From: Shinella lacus
GTDB lineage: Bacteria; Pseudomonadota; Alphaproteobacteria; Rhizobiales; Rhizobiaceae
Direction of reading: 5' to 3'
Length of the DNA stretch: 64,000 bases
NCBI RefSeq assembly: GCF_010994755.1
Contig: NZ_WHSB02000003.1
Location: 124,001-188,000 of the forward strand
Part shown: one piece after another, positions 1 through 8,555 of the stretch
Layout of the letters: the number at the start of each line of letters is the position of its first letter
Numbering within the stretch: position 1 is the stretch's first letter
Notes under the pieces: generated by a model
What the model saw: only the letters and a program-made list of their open reading frames with translations
The model's database searches: none
Told to the model about the DNA's origin: nothing
Made by a program: the position numbers and the translations under genes

Positions 1-944
1 ATCGCCTCCTCGACCGTGCCCGAGAGCCGGTTTTCGCCGGTGACGGCGTCTGCGCCGGGGCGTTTCAGCGCCGTGCGCTCGGGTCGGAGTAGGATCACCG
101 GTCGCGCATCGCCGGGCAGGCGGCCGTGCGCTACGACCTTGTCTTTGCCGATGGTCATCACGGTGTTGCCGTCCACGGTCTCCGTCGGGCCGCGCAAAAC
201 GGTGGATTCGCCGATGAAGCGGCCGACGAACAGCGTTGCCGGGTGGTCATAGAGTTCGCGGCCCGTGCCGATCTGCTCGATGCGGCCGCCGTTGAAGACG
301 GCGATGCGGTCGGAGAGCACCAGCGCCTCTTCCTGGTCATGGGTGACATAGACGAAGGTGGTGCCGAGTTCGCGGTGGATGCGCTTGATTTCGAGCTGAA
401 GCCATTCGCGCAGCTTCTTGTCGAGCGCGCCGAGCGGCTCGTCCATCAAAAGCAGCGGCGGATCGAAGACCAGGGCGCGGGCAAGCGCCACGCGCTGCTG
501 CTGGCCGCCGGAAAGCTCGTTCGGGTAGCGATGGGCGAAATCGGTCATCTTCACCATGTCGAGCGCGCGTTTTACGCGCCGCTCGCGGTCCTCGCCCTTG
601 ATGCCGCGCAGCGTCAGCGGATAGGCGACGTTCTTGCCCACCGTCATGTGCGGAAACAGCGCGTAGTGCTGGAAGACGACGCCGATATTGCGCTTGTGCG
701 AGGGCAAGCCGGTGACGCTCTTGCCGCCGATTTCCAGCGCGCCGGAGCTGATATCGGTAAAGCCGGCGATCAGGTTCAGCGTCGTCGTCTTGCCGGAGCC
801 GGAAGGGCCGAGCAGCGTCATGAACTCGCCGGGGCGGATGTGCAGGTCGATATCGTTGAGGGCCGTGAAGGCGCCGTAGCGCTTGGAGGCCTTGCGGATT
901 TCGATCGCGGCGCCGGCGGAGCGTTGGGGTGCATTCATGGTCAT
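1..944 (-). CDS. ABC transporter ATP-binding protein, PotA-like (3' end outside window)
   Basis: ATPase subunit that would energise import by the two permeases encoded just upstream. About 314 codons are visible and the frame is still open at the window edge, so roughly the last 40-60 residues are missing. Seen in order: Walker A GPSGSGKT near residue 40, Q-loop in [11 protein letters not shown], signature [15 protein letters not shown], Walker [14 protein letters not shown]-loop VTHDQEEAL, then the start of a TOBE-like C-terminal domain ([10 protein letters not shown]). The PLGALD and HYALFPH forms are typical of the spermidine/putrescine/iron class (PotA/FbpC). The chosen ATG shares ATGA with the stop of the preceding permease gene, so translation is probably coupled. 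The substrate is not shown by this subunit; a polyamine or quaternary amine is inferred from the operon. Confidence 0.93.
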   Translation of the reverse strand, partial: MTMNAPQRSAGAAIEIRKASKRYGAFTALNDIDLHIRPGEFMTLLGPSGSGKTTTLNLIAGFTDISSGALEIGGKSVTGLPSHKRNIGVVFQHYALFPHMTVGKNVAYPLTLRGIKGEDRERRVKRALDMVKMTDFAHRYPNELSGGQQQRVALARALVFDPPLLLMDEPLGALDKKLREWLQLEIKRIHRELGTTFVYVTHDQEEALVLSDRIAVFNGGRIEQIGTGRELYDHPATLFVGRFIGESTVLRGPTETVDGNTVMTIGKDKVVAHGRLPGDARPVILLRPERTALKRPGADAVTGENRLSGTVEEA

Positions 945-1726
945 GTCCTTCCGCGGCGCATGCCGAAGAGCAGGCCGGCAACGATGATGAGCGAGGTCGC
1001 GATGAAGAGCAGCGTGCCGACGGCGGCGACCGTCGGGTCGGCGTCGCGGGTGATCGAGGTGTAGATCTGCACCGGCAGGGTCTTCAGGTACGGGCTCGTG
1101 ATGAACAGCGCGACGATGATCTCGTCGAACGAGGTGATGAAGGCGAAGAGCGCGCCGGAGAGGATGCCCGGCAGGATCAGCGGCAGCGTCACCGTGCGGA
1201 AGACGGTGAGCCGCCCGGCGCCGAGGCTCGATGCGGCGGTCTCCAGTCGGCGGTCGAAGACTTCAAGGCTCGCCTGCACGGCGATCAGCACGAAGGGGAT
1301 GGCGAGCATGGTATGCGCCAGCACGAAGCCGACGACGGTTCCGACCAGATGTGCGTCGAGATAGACCGCATAGATGCCGATCGCCAGCACCACGCCGGGC
1401 ACGACCATGGGCGTGATCAGCAAGGCCCTGAGCAGCCCGCCGGTGCGCGCCGCAGCCCTCGTCACGCCGAACGCGGCGAGCGTGCCGACCACGGTCGCGA
1501 CGACGGCGACGATGAGCGCGATGATCAGCGAATTGGTGAAGCTCGTCGTCCAGTCGGGATTGCTGAAGAAGTTGGCGTACCATTGCCAGGAGAAGCCCAC
1601 CGGCGGGAAGGCCAGCGACTTGTTGCCGTTGAACGACATCGGAATGACCACCAGCGTCGGCGCCAAGAGCAGCACGGCGACAAGCAGGCAGAACAGGCCG
1701 AGGAAAACGCGCGGGAAGGAGGGCAT
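941..1726 (-). CDS. ABC transporter permease, PotC-like
   Basis: Inner-membrane permease of 261 residues with about six hydrophobic segments; the first follows directly after MPSFPRVFLG. A cytoplasmic loop carrying an EAA-type coupling sequence (ETAASSLGAGRLTVFRTVTLP) lies around residues 165-190, which is the ATPase contact in type I importers. The length matches PotC/YdcV proteins. It follows the other permease gene by 5 bp and overlaps the ATPase gene by 4 bp, so the three form one translationally coupled set. The start was placed at the ATG that gives a normal N-terminal membrane anchor; the longer open frame upstream belongs to the other permease in a different frame. Confidence 0.93.
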   Translation of the reverse strand: MPSFPRVFLGLFCLLVAVLLLAPTLVVIPMSFNGNKSLAFPPVGFSWQWYANFFSNPDWTTSFTNSLIIALIVAVVATVVGTLAAFGVTRAAARTGGLLRALLITPMVVPGVVLAIGIYAVYLDAHLVGTVVGFVLAHTMLAIPFVLIAVQASLEVFDRRLETAASSLGAGRLTVFRTVTLPLILPGILSGALFAFITSFDEIIVALFITSPYLKTLPVQIYTSITRDADPTVAAVGTLLFIATSLIIVAGLLFGMRRGRT

Positions 1727-1731
1727 AGGTC

Positions 1732-2622
1732 TCAGGCCTCCCTGCGATTGCTGGTGTGTTTCTGGCGCATCAGCGGCGCTGCGATGGCGAGCAGCAGGAA
1801 GGTCGCGACCAGAAGCACCACGCCCATGGCGCCGCCGCGGCCCCAGTTGAGCAGGCTCAGCACCTGGTTCTGTACGAGCGACGACAGCATGGTGCTGCGC
1901 GGGCCACCAAGAAGGGCCGGCGTGATGTAGAAGCCGAGCGACAGGATGAAGACGATGATCGCGCCGGCATAGACGCCGGGCAGCGATAGCGGCACGTAGA
2001 TCTGCACGAAGGCGCGCCAGGGTTTCGCGCCGAGGCTGCGGGCGGCCTGCAACAGGCGCGTATCGATGCCCCGCATCACCGAATAGATCGGCAGGATCAT
2101 GAAGGGCAGCAGCACCTGCGTCATGCCGATGATGACGCCGGGCAGCGTGCGGATGAGCTTTACGGGGGAAAGCCCGATACCGCGCAGCATGGAATTGATC
2201 ACGCCGGAATCCTGCAGCAGGATGACCCAGGCGAGCGTGCGCACCACGCCGCTCAGCCAGAAGGGCACGAGCACGCAGAGGATGAGCGCAAGCCGCACGT
2301 TCCGGCCGACGATGGTCATGGCATAGGCATAGGGGTAGGCGCAGATCAGCGAGGCGAGCGTCACCCAGGCGGCGACGACGAAGGTTCGTTGCAGCACGTT
2401 CCGGTTCACCGCGGACTGGAAGAACCAGATGTAATTGTCGATGCCGGGCGCCGGATCGGTAAAGCTGCGCACCACGACGATCGCCAGCGGATAGGCGAGC
2501 GCCACGAGCAGCACCAGCACGGCAGGTGCTGCCAGCCACACCGCGCCCCGCAGCTGGAAGCGCGACAGGAAGGTGGGTCGTTCGGAACCGGTATGCGCGC
2601 CTTGGTCGGGTATCGCTGTCAA
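1732..2622 (-). CDS. ABC transporter permease, PotB-like
   Basis: Inner-membrane permease of about 296 residues, the first of two in this importer. Hydrophobic segments begin at AVWLAAPAVLVLLVALAYPL. The EAA-type loop (QAARSLGAKPWRAFVQIYVPLSLPG) is clear in the second half. I chose a TTG start because GGGAGG stands 5 nt before it and the protein then starts close to its first membrane segment, as in the family. An ATG 51 nt further upstream (2673) is in frame but would add a weak, non-conserved leader. It lies 63 bp downstream of the binding-protein gene. Pairing with the downstream PotC-like permease gives a heterodimeric membrane channel. Confidence 0.88.
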   Translation of the reverse strand: MTAIPDQGAHTGSERPTFLSRFQLRGAVWLAAPAVLVLLVALAYPLAIVVVRSFTDPAPGIDNYIWFFQSAVNRNVLQRTFVVAAWVTLASLICAYPYAYAMTIVGRNVRLALILCVLVPFWLSGVVRTLAWVILLQDSGVINSMLRGIGLSPVKLIRTLPGVIIGMTQVLLPFMILPIYSVMRGIDTRLLQAARSLGAKPWRAFVQIYVPLSLPGVYAGAIIVFILSLGFYITPALLGGPRSTMLSSLVQNQVLSLLNWGRGGAMGVVLLVATFLLLAIAAPLMRQKHTSNRREA

Positions 2623-2685
2623 GGAAACCTCCCGTGCTGGGGAAGCAAGCCCGGCATCACGCCGGACTTGCATGGGATCACGCTC

Positions 2686-3756
2686 TTAGTTGCCGGAAAG
2701 AAGGGCGGACCACTTTTCCGCGGCAAGGTCGAAGTTCTTCACCCAGAACGGGATGTTCTGCTGGTAGCCCTGGCCAATGCGCTCGGGCGTCGAGGTGAGG
2801 AAGGCCGCGGTCACGTCGTCGACCTTCGGCTTGGCGTCGAGGTTGATCGGCGTGTAGGAGGTCTTTTCGGTGAGGATCGCCTGGGCGTTCGCGCCGAGAT
2901 AGGCATTGAGCAGCGCATAGGCGGCGTCCGTGTCCTTGACGCCGACCGGAATGGTCATCTGGTCCATGACGACCAGCCAATCCTGCCAGACGGGCGTATA
3001 GGCGGCGCCGTTCTTCACGGCGGTCATGGCGCGGCCGGTCCACATCATCACCATGTCGGCCTCGCCGGATTCGGCGAGCTGCTGGGATTCAGCACCGGTT
3101 TTCCAGTAGATCGTGTCGGGGCCGAGATCGCGCAGCTTCTGGATGCCCTTCTCGATATCGTCCGGCGTCATCGCCCTCGGGTCGCCGCCGGATGCCTTGA
3201 AGGCCTGTTCGATCAGGCCGCCGGTCGGATCGCCGCTGCCGTCGATGGCGCGGATGCCGGGGAATTTCTCCGTGTCGAAGAAATCGACCCAGTTCTTCGG
3301 CGGATTGTCCTTGTAGGTCTCGTTCTTGTACATCAGCACGACGCCGTAGTTCATCGCCGGAACCGAGCACTCGCCGACCTGGCCGGGCGGGATTTTCGAG
3401 ACGTCGAGCTTGGAGAGGTCGAGCTTCTGGAACAGCGTGCCGCAATGCACGTAAGGCGGCAGGTCGGCGGTATCGACCACGTCCCAGGTGACGTTGCCGG
3501 CATCGACCTGGGCCTTCAGCTTGGCGATTTCCGTCGGACCGTCGTTCAGCAGCGTCACGCCGGATTTCGTCACGAAATCCTGCAGCGCGGCGACCTGGCC
3601 GTCCTGGTAGATGCCGCCATAGGAGACGAAGGTCAGCGTCTTGCCCTTGAGCGAGCCTTCCTTCACTTCGCCGGCGACCGGCTTGTCCTGTGCGAACGCC
3701 GGCAACGCCAGGGCGCACGTCATCGTCAGGGCGAAAGCCCTCGCAAAATTCTTCAT
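2686..3756 (-). CDS. Periplasmic substrate-binding protein, PotD/PotF-like
   Basis: Extracytoplasmic solute-binding protein of about 356 residues, family SBP_bac_8-like. The N-terminus MKNFARAFALTMTCALALPAFAQD is a signal peptide with a type I cleavage site after AFA. The mature start (KGKTLTFVSYGGIYQDGQ) and TWDVVDTAD are typical of the polyamine/quaternary amine/iron-binding group. I prefer the second of two close ATGs because GGGAG lies 8 nt before it but only 2 nt before the first (3762). It is the first transporter gene of the operon, 45 bp after the regulator gene. The ligand cannot be read from the sequence; the neighbouring N-demethylase-like flavoprotein suggests a methylated amine or betaine. 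Confidence 0.92.
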   Translation of the reverse strand: MKNFARAFALTMTCALALPAFAQDKPVAGEVKEGSLKGKTLTFVSYGGIYQDGQVAALQDFVTKSGVTLLNDGPTEIAKLKAQVDAGNVTWDVVDTADLPPYVHCGTLFQKLDLSKLDVSKIPPGQVGECSVPAMNYGVVLMYKNETYKDNPPKNWVDFFDTEKFPGIRAIDGSGDPTGGLIEQAFKASGGDPRAMTPDDIEKGIQKLRDLGPDTIYWKTGAESQQLAESGEADMVMMWTGRAMTAVKNGAAYTPVWQDWLVVMDQMTIPVGVKDTDAAYALLNAYLGANAQAILTEKTSYTPINLDAKPKVDDVTAAFLTSTPERIGQGYQQNIPFWVKNFDLAAEKWSALLSGN

Positions 3757-3801
3757 CGTCATTACTCCCAGTAGCGCTCGCGTGCGTTGTTCCTGCCGCG
3801 G

Positions 3802-4419
3802 TTACGAGCCCGGCCGTGGCAGGTATTTGTCGAGGTCATCCGCGACGCTGGTGGGCGGCGCGATCATCCAGAGGACTTCAGCCGTTTCCGTGCCGATATT
3901 GACGGTCTTGTGCGGAACCGAGGTCGGATATTCGATGCTGTCGCCGGCCGACAGCACATGGCGCTCGTCGCCGAGGGTGAGTTCCACCTCACCCCGCAGC
4001 ACAAAGAACAGTTCATGCGAATCCCCATGGCTGTAGGGCTTTTCGCCCGTCGAGCCGCCGGGGTCGAATTCGCCGATATAGACTTCCATGTCGCGGATCG
4101 GGCGCCGCGACAGCAGCATCTTTCGGTAGCCTTCGGCCGGCGGCAAGGCCGGGCGTTCGTGCTTGCGCAGCACGCGGCCGACGGGCGGGGCGGTCTCTTC
4201 GAACAGGTCGGTCAGGCTGATGCCGAGCGCGCCGGCAATGCGCATCAGCGTGCTGATGTTGACTCCGCTCAGCCCCCGCTCCAACTGGCTGAGGAAGCTC
4301 GCCGTCGTTCCCGTGGCGTCGCCCAGCGTGCGAAGCGACATGCGCCGGGCAGTGCGGAAAGTCTTCACCTTCTCGCCCACAGCAGCCTGATTCTTCGTCG
4401 CAACCGCGATGTCGTCCAT
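3802..4419 (-). CDS. XRE-family regulator with C-terminal cupin domain
   Basis: Transcription regulator of 205 residues. An N-terminal helix-turn-helix (residues about 15-70; FRTARRMSLRTLGDATG, then SFLSQLERGLSGV) is followed by a cupin sensor domain with the metal/ligand motif HGDSHELFFVLRGEVELTLG and a closing PHKTVN. This is the PuuR-type architecture that controls polyamine and amine catabolism genes. The ATG start has a GGGTGAG ribosome site; a GTG 15 nt earlier is in frame but lies inside a perfect palindrome that is probably its own operator. It heads the transporter operon and most likely regulates both itself and the importer. The effector is unknown. Confidence 0.9.
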   Translation of the reverse strand: MDDIAVATKNQAAVGEKVKTFRTARRMSLRTLGDATGTTASFLSQLERGLSGVNISTLMRIAGALGISLTDLFEETAPPVGRVLRKHERPALPPAEGYRKMLLSRRPIRDMEVYIGEFDPGGSTGEKPYSHGDSHELFFVLRGEVELTLGDERHVLSAGDSIEYPTSVPHKTVNIGTETAEVLWMIAPPTSVADDLDKYLPRPGS

Positions 4420-4429
4420 GGCCTCACCC

Positions 4430-4454
4430 TTCACTTAACAGCGTATTAAGTGAA
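4430..4454. promoter_or_regulatory. Perfect palindrome, likely operator of the XRE-cupin regulator/importer operon
   Basis: TTCACTTAA at 4430-4438 and TTAAGTGAA at 4446-4454 are a perfect 9-bp inverted repeat with a 7-bp spacer. It sits between the stop of the flavoprotein gene (4503) and the regulator start (4419), directly upstream of the ribosome site. Autoregulation by the XRE protein is inferred from position. Confidence 0.7.
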
Positions 4455-4502
4455 GGGCACTTTGGCAACTGCTAAAATCACCGGCCGGCTATTTTGTGTG
4501 TC

Positions 4503-6461
4503 CTACAGCGCCGCGCCGGCCTTCAGCCCGTCATAAACCGCCTCTTCCGCGGTGCGCGGGGCGAGACAGTCGCCGATGAGATGGATTTCAGGCACGAGGC
4601 CCGCCAGCGCGGCCTTGAGCGCGTCCACCGGCGCGTGCCCGAGACAGAGCACGAGCGTATCGATATTCTCGAAGACGATCGGCTGTTCGCTGACGGTGTG
4701 TTGCAGGTAGACGGTGCCGCCATCGCAGCCGTAGAGCCGGGCGTAGGGCGTGATGCCGATGCCCTTCTTGTGCAGTTCGGCGGCGATGTTGTCGCGCACA
4801 TAGAGTGGCAGCAACTCGCCGGGATGGGTGCCGTTGACCGCGAGCTCGACGCTGCATCCGTCATTGACCAGCAATTCGGCAATGCCGGGGCCGATCCAGT
4901 CGCAGCGCCAGTCGGCGACGACGACGCGGCTGCCGGTCTTCACCTCGCGGCGCAACACCTGCCAGGCATCGACCACCTGCACGCTGTCGTCTGCGGGAAT
5001 TTCCGGCAGATAGGGTCTTCCGCCGGTCGCGAGCACGACGGCATCCGGCTTTTCTCGCTCGACAAGCGCCGCATCGACGCGCACGCCCTTGACCACGCGC
5101 ACCTGCGCCAGTTCGAGCTCACGCGATAGATTGGTGATGATGCCGCCGAATTCCGCGCGGCGCGGCAATTGCTGGGCGAGCAACGCCTGTCCACCAAGCT
5201 GGCTGGCGGCCTCGTAGAGCGTGACCTGATGGCCGCGCGCGGCGGCGATGGCGGCGGCCTTCATGCCGCCCGGCCCGCCGCCGATCACCATGACCTTTTT
5301 CGGCCGCGTGGCGGGTGTGAGCGTCCCGAATTTCAGCTCGCGGCCGGTTTCCGGGTGCTGGATGCAGGAGATCGGAACGCCGCGATGGAAATGGCCGATG
5401 CAGGCCTGGTTGCAGGCGATGCAGGCGCGGATGTCGTCGGTGCGGCCTTCCTCGGCTTTCACCGGCATGTCCGGATCGCAGATCAGCGCGCGCGTCATGC
5501 CGCAGACGTCGGCGGCGCCCTCGGCCAGCACGGCCTCGGCCTCATGCGGCTGGTTGATGCGGCCGGCGACGAAGACGGGGACTTTCAGCGCGCGGCGGAA
5601 GCGGGCCGCATCGCTGGAAAGATAGGCGTTGCGATAGGCCATTGGCGGCACGATATGCACGGCGCCGCCAAGCGAGGCCGAGGTGCCGGCCGTGACGTTG
5701 ACATAGTCGACCAGCGGTTCGAGCAGGCGACAGCTTTCCAGCGCCTCGTCGGAGGTGAGGCCGTTTTCATCCCGATCCCCGGCGCTGATGCGCAGGCCGA
5801 CGACAAAATCCTCCGACGTCGCCGCGCGGATCGCTTTCAGTGCCTCGGCAGCGAAGCGCAGCCGGTTTTCCAGCGGTCCGCCATAGACGTCCGTGCGCAG
5901 GTTGACGCGCGGGTTCAGGAACTGCGCCGGCAGATAGCCGTGGCTTGCCACCAGCTCCACGCCGTCGAGACCCGCCTGGTGCATGCGCCGTGCCGCCGCA
6001 CCATAGCCGGCGACGATCTCGTCGATCATCGTCTGGTCGAGCGCGCGCGGCATGACGCGAAAACGCTCGTTGGGCGTGACGGAGGGCGCGTAGGCGACGG
6101 TCAGCAGCCCGTCGCCACCCTCCATGATCTCCCGTCCGGGATGAAAGAGCTGCGAAAAGAGGGCGGTGCCATGGGCGTGACAGGTCTCCGCCAGCCGGCG
6201 ATAGCCGTCGATGCAGTCGTCTTCCGTGGCCATCAGCATGTGCGAGGTATAACGCGCCGTCTCGTGCACGCCGGCAACCTGGGAGACGATGAGCCCGACG
6301 CCGCCCGCTGCCCGCGCCTCGTGATAGGCGATGAGCGCCTCGTTGACGAGGCCATCGGTCGGCAGCGTCGTGTCGTGTCCGGTGGACATGATGCGGTTCT
6401 TCAGCAGCACGCCGCGGATCTGCAAGGGCTGGAAAAGGTTCGGAAAGGGAGAGGCGGTCAT
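4503..6461 (-). CDS. NADH:flavin oxidoreductase / N-demethylase-type [4Fe-4S] flavoprotein
   Basis: Cytoplasmic redox enzyme of 652 residues. Residues 1 to about 345 form an Old Yellow Enzyme-type FMN barrel (LFQPLQIRGVLLKNRIMSTG; AGLDGVELVASHGYLPAQFLNP). Then comes a cluster motif C-x2-C-x3-C-x11-C starting ACIACNQAC, and a C-terminal FAD/NAD(P)-binding part (MVIGGGPGGMKAAAIAAARG). This order is that of trimethylamine dehydrogenase, dimethylamine dehydrogenase, 2,4-dienoyl-CoA reductase and rhizobial N-methylproline demethylase. I favour an N-demethylase role because the gene lies between two amine-type XRE-cupin regulators and beside a PotABCD-like importer. The exact substrate is not visible. 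It runs in the same direction as the importer but is separated from it by the operator palindrome. Confidence 0.88.
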   Translation of the reverse strand: MTASPFPNLFQPLQIRGVLLKNRIMSTGHDTTLPTDGLVNEALIAYHEARAAGGVGLIVSQVAGVHETARYTSHMLMATEDDCIDGYRRLAETCHAHGTALFSQLFHPGREIMEGGDGLLTVAYAPSVTPNERFRVMPRALDQTMIDEIVAGYGAAARRMHQAGLDGVELVASHGYLPAQFLNPRVNLRTDVYGGPLENRLRFAAEALKAIRAATSEDFVVGLRISAGDRDENGLTSDEALESCRLLEPLVDYVNVTAGTSASLGGAVHIVPPMAYRNAYLSSDAARFRRALKVPVFVAGRINQPHEAEAVLAEGAADVCGMTRALICDPDMPVKAEEGRTDDIRACIACNQACIGHFHRGVPISCIQHPETGRELKFGTLTPATRPKKVMVIGGGPGGMKAAAIAAARGHQVTLYEAASQLGGQALLAQQLPRRAEFGGIITNLSRELELAQVRVVKGVRVDAALVEREKPDAVVLATGGRPYLPEIPADDSVQVVDAWQVLRREVKTGSRVVVADWRCDWIGPGIAELLVNDGCSVELAVNGTHPGELLPLYVRDNIAAELHKKGIGITPYARLYGCDGGTVYLQHTVSEQPIVFENIDTLVLCLGHAPVDALKAALAGLVPEIHLIGDCLAPRTAEEAVYDGLKAGAAL

Positions 6462-6582
6462 GCTTACGCGACACCTCCCGTCTTCCGACAGAGGCGCACG
6501 AAGCGCTTGAAAGGTTCAATCCCGGCCATCCAGTCCTCCCATCCTGAGCGAGCGAAACGAGACCGCTTCTATTTTATCTTGA

Positions 6583-6608
6583 GTAAAAAATCGACTGATT
6601 TTTTTACT
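6583..6608. promoter_or_regulatory. AT-rich inverted repeat between divergent flavoprotein and XRE regulator genes
   Basis: AAAAAATC (6585-6592) and GATTTTTT (6597-6604) are perfect arms around GACT; the outer AGT and ACT also match if one extra T is allowed. It lies in the 214-bp gap between the divergent starts at 6461 and 6676, a fitting place for an operator of the 6676 regulator. Binding is inferred. Confidence 0.5.
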
Positions 6609-6675
6609 AGCGGCAAAATCTGTTGCCATTACCCGCAATCTGAACGACTTTGCCGGGGACACGAGGAATGAAACG

Positions 6676-7278
6676 ATGGCAGACGAGAACGCTCCAGAGC
6701 CGGCCATGGATGCCGCCGCCGGCGAGGATCCGGTGCTCGGCGAGCGCATCCGCGGCCTGCGCAAACGGCGCAGGATGACGCTCGCCCAGCTTGCAGACAG
6801 TGCCGGCCTTTCGACCGGCTATATCAGCCAGATCGAGCGCAACCTCGCCTATCCATCGATCCCCGCGTTGGTCGGCATTGCCCGGAGCCTCGGCGTGACG
6901 GTGCAATGGTTCTTCGGCGGCGCGGCGCCCGTGCCGCAGGCCGAGCATGGTTATGTCATCCGGCGCGGCAATCGCCTGAGGATCCAGTACGACCACGGCA
7001 TCGTCGACGAATTGCTGACGCCGAAGATGAGCCTGCAGGTCGAGATGATCTACACGCGCCTGCCGCCGGGCACCGAGAGCGCGGAGAGCTACAGCCATGC
7101 GGGCGACGCGGTGGGCTTCGTGATGGCGGGCGAACTCGAAATCTGGATCGGCGAGCGCCATTTCCACCTGCGCGAAGGCGACAGCTTCTCCTATTCCGCC
7201 GGCGAGCCGCACCGCTACCGTAACCCGGCAGAGCGCGAAGCCATCGTGCTCTGGGCAATCAGCCCGCCGAGTTTCTGA
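6676..7278 (+). CDS. XRE-family regulator with C-terminal cupin domain
   Basis: Regulator of 200 residues with an acidic N-terminal tail (about 20 residues), an XRE helix-turn-helix (IRGLRKRRRMTLAQLADSAG ... STGYISQIERNLAYPSI) and a cupin domain (SYSHAGDAVGFVMAGELEIWIG ... SAGEPHRYRN). It is transcribed divergently from the flavoprotein gene, with an AT-rich inverted repeat between them, so that gene is its most likely target. It resembles the regulator at 3802-4419 only in architecture; the two differ along most of their length. It ends 7 bp from the convergent lrgB gene. Ligand unknown, probably related to the amine substrate of the neighbouring operon. Confidence 0.9.
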   Translation: MADENAPEPAMDAAAGEDPVLGERIRGLRKRRRMTLAQLADSAGLSTGYISQIERNLAYPSIPALVGIARSLGVTVQWFFGGAAPVPQAEHGYVIRRGNRLRIQYDHGIVDELLTPKMSLQVEMIYTRLPPGTESAESYSHAGDAVGFVMAGELEIWIGERHFHLREGDSFSYSAGEPHRYRNPAEREAIVLWAISPPSF

Positions 7279-7285
7279 GGGCCTT

Positions 7286-7990
7286 TCAGAGAAAGAGGTG
7301 GACGATCAGGGATGTGAGGACGGCGTTCAGGCCCATGGCGATGCCGGAAAACAGTCCCGCGACCGGATCCACCGAATAGGCGCGCGCCGTGCCGATCCCG
7401 TGCGAGGCAAGCCCGACCGCAAACCCGCGCGCGCTGAAATCCTTGATGCGCATGGCGTTCATCATCGGCGTGACGACGATCGCGCCGCAGATGCCGGTGA
7501 GGACGACGACGGCCGCCGTCAGGGCCGGGTCACCCTGCAAGCCGGAGGAGATCGCCATGGCGACGGCGGCCGTCGTGGATTTCGGCGCCATCGAGGCGAC
7601 GACTTCGGGCGAAAAGCCGAACAGGTCGCTGAAGAACACCGTCGAGCCGACCGCCGTGAAGCTGCCGACGACGAGCGCGCTCAGCATGGGCACGAGATTG
7701 CTCTTCACCAGCGAAAGTTTTTCGAAGAGCGGGATGCCGAGCGCCACGGTCGCCGGCCCCAGCAGGAAGTGGATGAACTGGGCGCCCTCGAAATAGGTGG
7801 CATAGTCGATGCCGGTCACGCAAAGCACGGTAGCGATGGCGGCGATCGAGATCATGATCGGGTTCAGCAGCGGATTGCCGGGGGCGAGCCCGGAAAGGCC
7901 GGTGGCTGCCAGCCAGACGACCAGCGTTCCGGCGAGCCACAGAAGCGGCGAGGTGGCGAGATAGACCCAGAGCCCGTCAGTCATTGGCAT
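7286..7990 (-). CDS. lrgB: LrgB/CidB-family membrane protein
   Basis: Inner-membrane protein of 234 residues with about seven hydrophobic segments. The LrgB family core is clear: NPLLNPIMISI, FLLGPATVALGIPL, MAPKSTTAAVAMAIS and GLASHGIGTARAYSVDP. In firmicutes LrgA and LrgB modulate murein hydrolase activity and cell death; related proteins in bacteria and plants move small organic acids such as pyruvate or glycolate. In this catabolic setting an organic-acid role is at least as likely. The gene overlaps lrgA by 14 bp. No LytSR or LysR regulator lies beside it. Confidence 0.92.
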   Translation of the reverse strand: MPMTDGLWVYLATSPLLWLAGTLVVWLAATGLSGLAPGNPLLNPIMISIAAIATVLCVTGIDYATYFEGAQFIHFLLGPATVALGIPLFEKLSLVKSNLVPMLSALVVGSFTAVGSTVFFSDLFGFSPEVVASMAPKSTTAAVAMAISSGLQGDPALTAAVVVLTGICGAIVVTPMMNAMRIKDFSARGFAVGLASHGIGTARAYSVDPVAGLFSGIAMGLNAVLTSLIVHLFL

Positions 7991-8351
7991 AGCCCCCGGA
8001 AAGCCGCTTGACGAGGATGAAGACCCAGACCGTCACGGTGAGGGTGATGACGGTCGACAACAGCACGATCGCCATCAGCGCGAAGCCGCGGTCGCGGATG
8101 AGATCCAGATGCTGGATGATGCCGACGCCTGCCGGCACGAAGAGCACGCCGAGATTGGCGAGGATCGCCTTGGACGTGTCGATGGTCCGTTCATGGGCCG
8201 GTTGCAGGAAAGCCGAGCCTTTCGTCAACGTGAGCACGATGGCGGCCATCGCCATGCCGATGACGGGACCGGGCACGAAACCTCCGAGGAAATAAGCGGT
8301 GACTTCGCCAACGAGCTGAAAAACAAGAAGAATCGTTATTCCGACGAGCAT
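7977..8351 (-). CDS. lrgA: LrgA/CidA-family membrane protein
   Basis: Small holin-like membrane protein of 124 residues with four hydrophobic segments, starting LVGITILLVFQLVGEVTAYF. The motif VPGPVIGMAMAAIVL and the loop ending FVPAGVGIIQHLDLI are family hallmarks. It is the first gene of a two-gene unit with lrgB, overlapping it by 14 bp. The length is normal for the family (110-150 residues). The physiological role in alphaproteobacteria is not established; export of organic acids or envelope effects are both possible. Confidence 0.92.
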   Translation of the reverse strand: MLVGITILLVFQLVGEVTAYFLGGFVPGPVIGMAMAAIVLTLTKGSAFLQPAHERTIDTSKAILANLGVLFVPAGVGIIQHLDLIRDRGFALMAIVLLSTVITLTVTVWVFILVKRLSGGYAND

Positions 8352-8521
8352 GTGCGCACTCCCGAGCCTGGCATTGTTTCGAAGGCGGCACGGGGCCGCT
8401 TCCTGGCAGGATTAAAGGCGTTCCGCCGTTAAATCCATGGCCATGCCCGGCCCGTTGCGCTCGCATGGCATGCTTTCCTCGACCGCGAAGACGAACATCG
8501 CGCCGCAGGTTGCACGATCTA

Positions 8522-8550
8522 TTGACACCGGCAAAATTTCACAATTAATA
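8522..8550 (+). promoter_or_regulatory. Sigma-70 type promoter for the dioxygenase/importer operon
   Basis: TTGACA at 8522-8527, a 17-bp spacer and TTAATA at 8545-8550 form a near-consensus promoter pointing to the gene at 8678. The -10 box is covered by the degenerate operator at 8540-8555, which suggests repression by blocking RNA polymerase. Confidence 0.6.
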
Positions 8551-8555
8551 TTGCT
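8540..8555. promoter_or_regulatory. Degenerate copy of the TGCAA-N6-TTGCA operator
   Basis: CACAA-N6-TTGCT with spacer TTAATA matches 7 of 10 arm positions of the palindrome found perfect at 13928, 21533, 22817 and 47743. Taken alone it would be weak; its overlap with a good -10 box before a related importer supports it. Confidence 0.4.
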
